The notes under the pieces were generated by a model. That model did not search any database. It saw only the letters and a list, made by a program, of their open reading frames with translations, and was not told the origin of the DNA. DNA of 64,000 bases from Candidatus Latescibacterota bacterium (lineage in GTDB: Bacteria > Krumholzibacteriota > Krumholzibacteriia > JACNKJ01): the NCBI GenBank assembly GCA_020633725.1, contig JACKDC010000001.1:372001-436000 (forward strand), in the 5' to 3' direction. Positions 62,621 to 64,000 of this stretch are shown here, in pieces. A program made the translations under genes and the position numbers. Positions within the stretch are counted from its first letter, which is position 1. The number at the start of each line of letters is the position of its first letter.

Positions 62621-63395
62621 GACGCCGCCGCGCGAGGGCGGCGGCGCGGCCTGCGCGTCGCTGATCCTTGCCGCGGGCAAGGGCACGCGCATGAAGAGCG
62701 ACATGCCCAAGGTCCTGCACACGCTCGGCGGACGTCCGCTGCTGGCCTGGGTGCTGGCGGCGGCGCGGGACGCGGGCCTCGGTCCGCAGCTCGTCGTGGT
62801 GGGGCACCAGGCCGAGCGCGTGAAGGAGGAGATGTCCCGCTACGACGAGGGCGATCTCCGCTACGTGCTGCAGGCCGAGCAGCACGGCACCGGGCACGCG
62901 GTGCAGGTGGCGCGTCAGGAGCTGCTCGCGCTCGGCGAGGCGGACGTGCTGATCCTGGCCGGCGACGTGCCGCTGATCCGTCCCGAGACCCTGCGCGGGC
63001 TCCTCGCGGCGCACCGCGAGGCCGGCGTGGCCCTGACGCTGCTCTCGGCGGAGTTCGAGGATCCCACGGGCTACGGGCGCATCCTGCGCGAGCCGTCGGG
63101 GGACGTCGTCGCGATCCGCGAGCACCGCGACGCCAGCGAGGCGGAGCGCGCCGTGCGGGAGATCAACGCGGGCATCTACTGCTTCCGCGCGCCTTCGCTG
63201 CTGGAGGCCCTGGACGCGCTGCGTCCCGAGAACGACCAGGGCGAGTACTACCTGACGGACACGCTGGCCATTCTACGCGCGCGCGGCCAGCGGGTGGCCG
63301 CCCGCCTCGCTGACGACCCCCGCGAGATCGCGGGCATCAACGACCGCGAGCAGCTCGCGGCGCTGGAGGCCGAGCTGGAGTCGAGGGGGGACTGA
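62601..63395 (+). CDS. GlmU-like GlcNAc-1-phosphate uridyltransferase, N-terminal domain only
   Basis: A 264-residue nucleotidyltransferase. Seen: LILAAGKGTRMKSDMPKVLH (signature loop), QAEQHGTGHAVQVA, ILAGDVPLIRPETL, DPTGYGRILR, EINAGIYCF and GEYYLTDTLAIL, all GlmU uridyltransferase elements. The C-terminal left-handed beta-helix that acetylates glucosamine-1-phosphate is absent; the gene ends normally and the next gene starts in the following base. A separate acetyltransferase would be needed for UDP-GlcNAc, the feedstock of MurG and the glycan cluster. GAGAGG precedes the ATG inside panC. Confidence 0.9.
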   Translation: MRPSCFETPPREGGGAACASLILAAGKGTRMKSDMPKVLHTLGGRPLLAWVLAAARDAGLGPQLVVVGHQAERVKEEMSRYDEGDLRYVLQAEQHGTGHAVQVARQELLALGEADVLILAGDVPLIRPETLRGLLAAHREAGVALTLLSAEFEDPTGYGRILREPSGDVVAIREHRDASEAERAVREINAGIYCFRAPSLLEALDALRPENDQGEYYLTDTLAILRARGQRVAARLADDPREIAGINDREQLAALEAELESRGD

Positions 63396-63884
63396 GTGGA
63401 GCACCTGTTCACACCCTGGCGGCGCAAGTACGTGGTGGAGGGCACGCGCGAGGAGGGCTGCGTCTTCTGCCGCCTCGCGAACTCCCCGGAAGACCAGCTG
63501 CTGGCCACCGAGCACTGGTACCTGGCGCTCAACGCCTTTCCCTACTGCAGCGGGCACGTGATGCTCATCAGCCGCCACCATCTGCGCTGGCTGGGCGACC
63601 TGCCCGCCGCCGCGCGCGAGGAGCTCGGTCCGCTGCTGGCCCGCGTGGAGGATGCGCTGCGCCGCGCCTATCGCCCCGAGGGCATGAACCTGGGCGTCAA
63701 CTTCGGCCGCGCGGGCGGGGCGGGCATCCCGGACCACCTGCACGTGCATCTCCTGCCGCGCTGGGTGGGGGACACGAACTTCATCACCACGGTGGGGCAG
63801 ACGCGGGTGGTGCCCGAGGACCTGGCCGACAGTTTCGCGCGCCTCGCGGCGGCGCTCGCCGCCCCGAACCCGGACGGCGCCTGA
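63396..63884 (+). CDS. HIT-family hydrolase/phosphorylase (AP4A type)
   Basis: A 162-residue histidine triad protein. Seen: CVFCRLANSPEDQLLATEHWYLALNAFPYCSGHVMLISRHH, and the catalytic triad in HLHVHLLPRWVGDTNFITTVGQTRV. The closing W-GDTNF...RV segment fits the branch of diadenosine polyphosphate hydrolases or phosphorylases in actinobacteria and FCB groups. The N-terminal CxxC pair may bind zinc. GTG 63396 begins right after the GlmU-like stop. Confidence 0.9.
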   Translation: MEHLFTPWRRKYVVEGTREEGCVFCRLANSPEDQLLATEHWYLALNAFPYCSGHVMLISRHHLRWLGDLPAAAREELGPLLARVEDALRRAYRPEGMNLGVNFGRAGGAGIPDHLHVHLLPRWVGDTNFITTVGQTRVVPEDLADSFARLAAALAAPNPDGA

Positions 63885-63885
63885 G

Positions 63886-64000
63886 GTGGGCCGCTTGCGT
63901 CCCGCGGCGCGGCGGCGTCCGTCGGCCTCGCGCTGGCTGGTCGTCGCCTTCGGCCTGCTGCTCGTGGTCTCGCTGGGACTGCGCTACGGACCGCGCTGGC
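63886..64000 (+). CDS. Membrane protein of unknown function (5' part)
   Basis: The frame is open to the window end; 38 residues are visible. GTG 63886 follows the HIT stop by one base. A basic N-terminus (RLRPAARRRPSASR) precedes a hydrophobic segment WLVVAFGLLLVVSLGL, a single signal-anchor. It is the last visible gene of the operon. It is too short to assign a family. Confidence 0.55.
   Translation, partial: MGRLRPAARRRPSASRWLVVAFGLLLVVSLGLRYGPRW

Overview
This 64 kb window is GC-rich chromosomal DNA from a diderm bacterium, roughly 70% GC or more by eye, with very few AT-rich codons. Both strands were read, and almost everything is on the + strand in tightly packed, often 4-bp-overlapping operons. 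Several features point to an uncultured lineage of the FCB/PVC-like candidate phyla (the Eisenbacteria/Krumholzibacteriota/Latescibacterota type): a meso-diaminopimelate MurE (DNPR motif), a complete dcw cluster, a MglA-type GTPase, a CIRCE element before groESL, and two secreted proteins ending in 'PNPF..ST' FlgD-like/Por-secretion-like tails. That placement is inference; no rRNA is present to confirm it.

Layout. Positions 1-8291 hold the end of a surface-polysaccharide cluster: sugar 4,6-dehydratase (partial), PLP aminotransferase, FemAB/GNAT-like acyltransferase, flippase, two glycosyltransferases and a GT-C-like membrane protein. Positions 8316-13451 form a separate unit with its own promoter and terminator, encoding a large gingipain-type C25 peptidase and a small putative lipoprotein. 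Positions 13475-32549 are the division and cell wall (dcw) cluster: mraZ, a STAS gene, rsmH, ftsL, ftsI, murE, murF, mraY, murD, ftsW, murG, an insertion sequence, murC, murB, ftsQ, ftsA and ftsZ. No ddl gene is present.

Positions 32558-38186 hold a TPR protein, recG, a zinc-ribbon protein overlapping a GHKL ATPase, and an unrecognised minus-strand gene. Positions 38478-42304 carry a MglA GTPase with a long Pro/Ala tail, a single-domain response regulator, a small exported protein and a TPR protein. From there come uppP, valS, a RodZ-like gene, uvrB-nadC-birA, coaX, a DUF2780-like gene, a repeat lipoprotein, a minus-strand HELGH peptidase, a RimB-like protein without the canonical active site, groES-groEL, a BNR-repeat secreted protein, and an operon of folB-folK-deoxynucleoside kinase-panB-panC-glmU(N)-HIT ending in a truncated membrane gene.

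Most transcription units begin with a recognisable sigma70-type promoter (TTGAC-like, 17 or 18 bp, TAnnnT). Points that most deserve a second look: an insertion sequence with ~22-bp inverted ends and a 10-bp target duplication that landed at the extreme 3' end of murG and supplies its stop codon; two frame disruptions at homopolymers (T9 in rsmH, C7 in the MglA gene); phased TGGG boxes over the mraZ promoter; two probable leaderless mRNAs; a STAS gene inside dcw lacking the usual phosphoacceptor motif; and a degenerate RimB-like protein behind a structured leader. I did not find a CRISPR array, tRNA, rRNA, prophage or an obvious new defence system.
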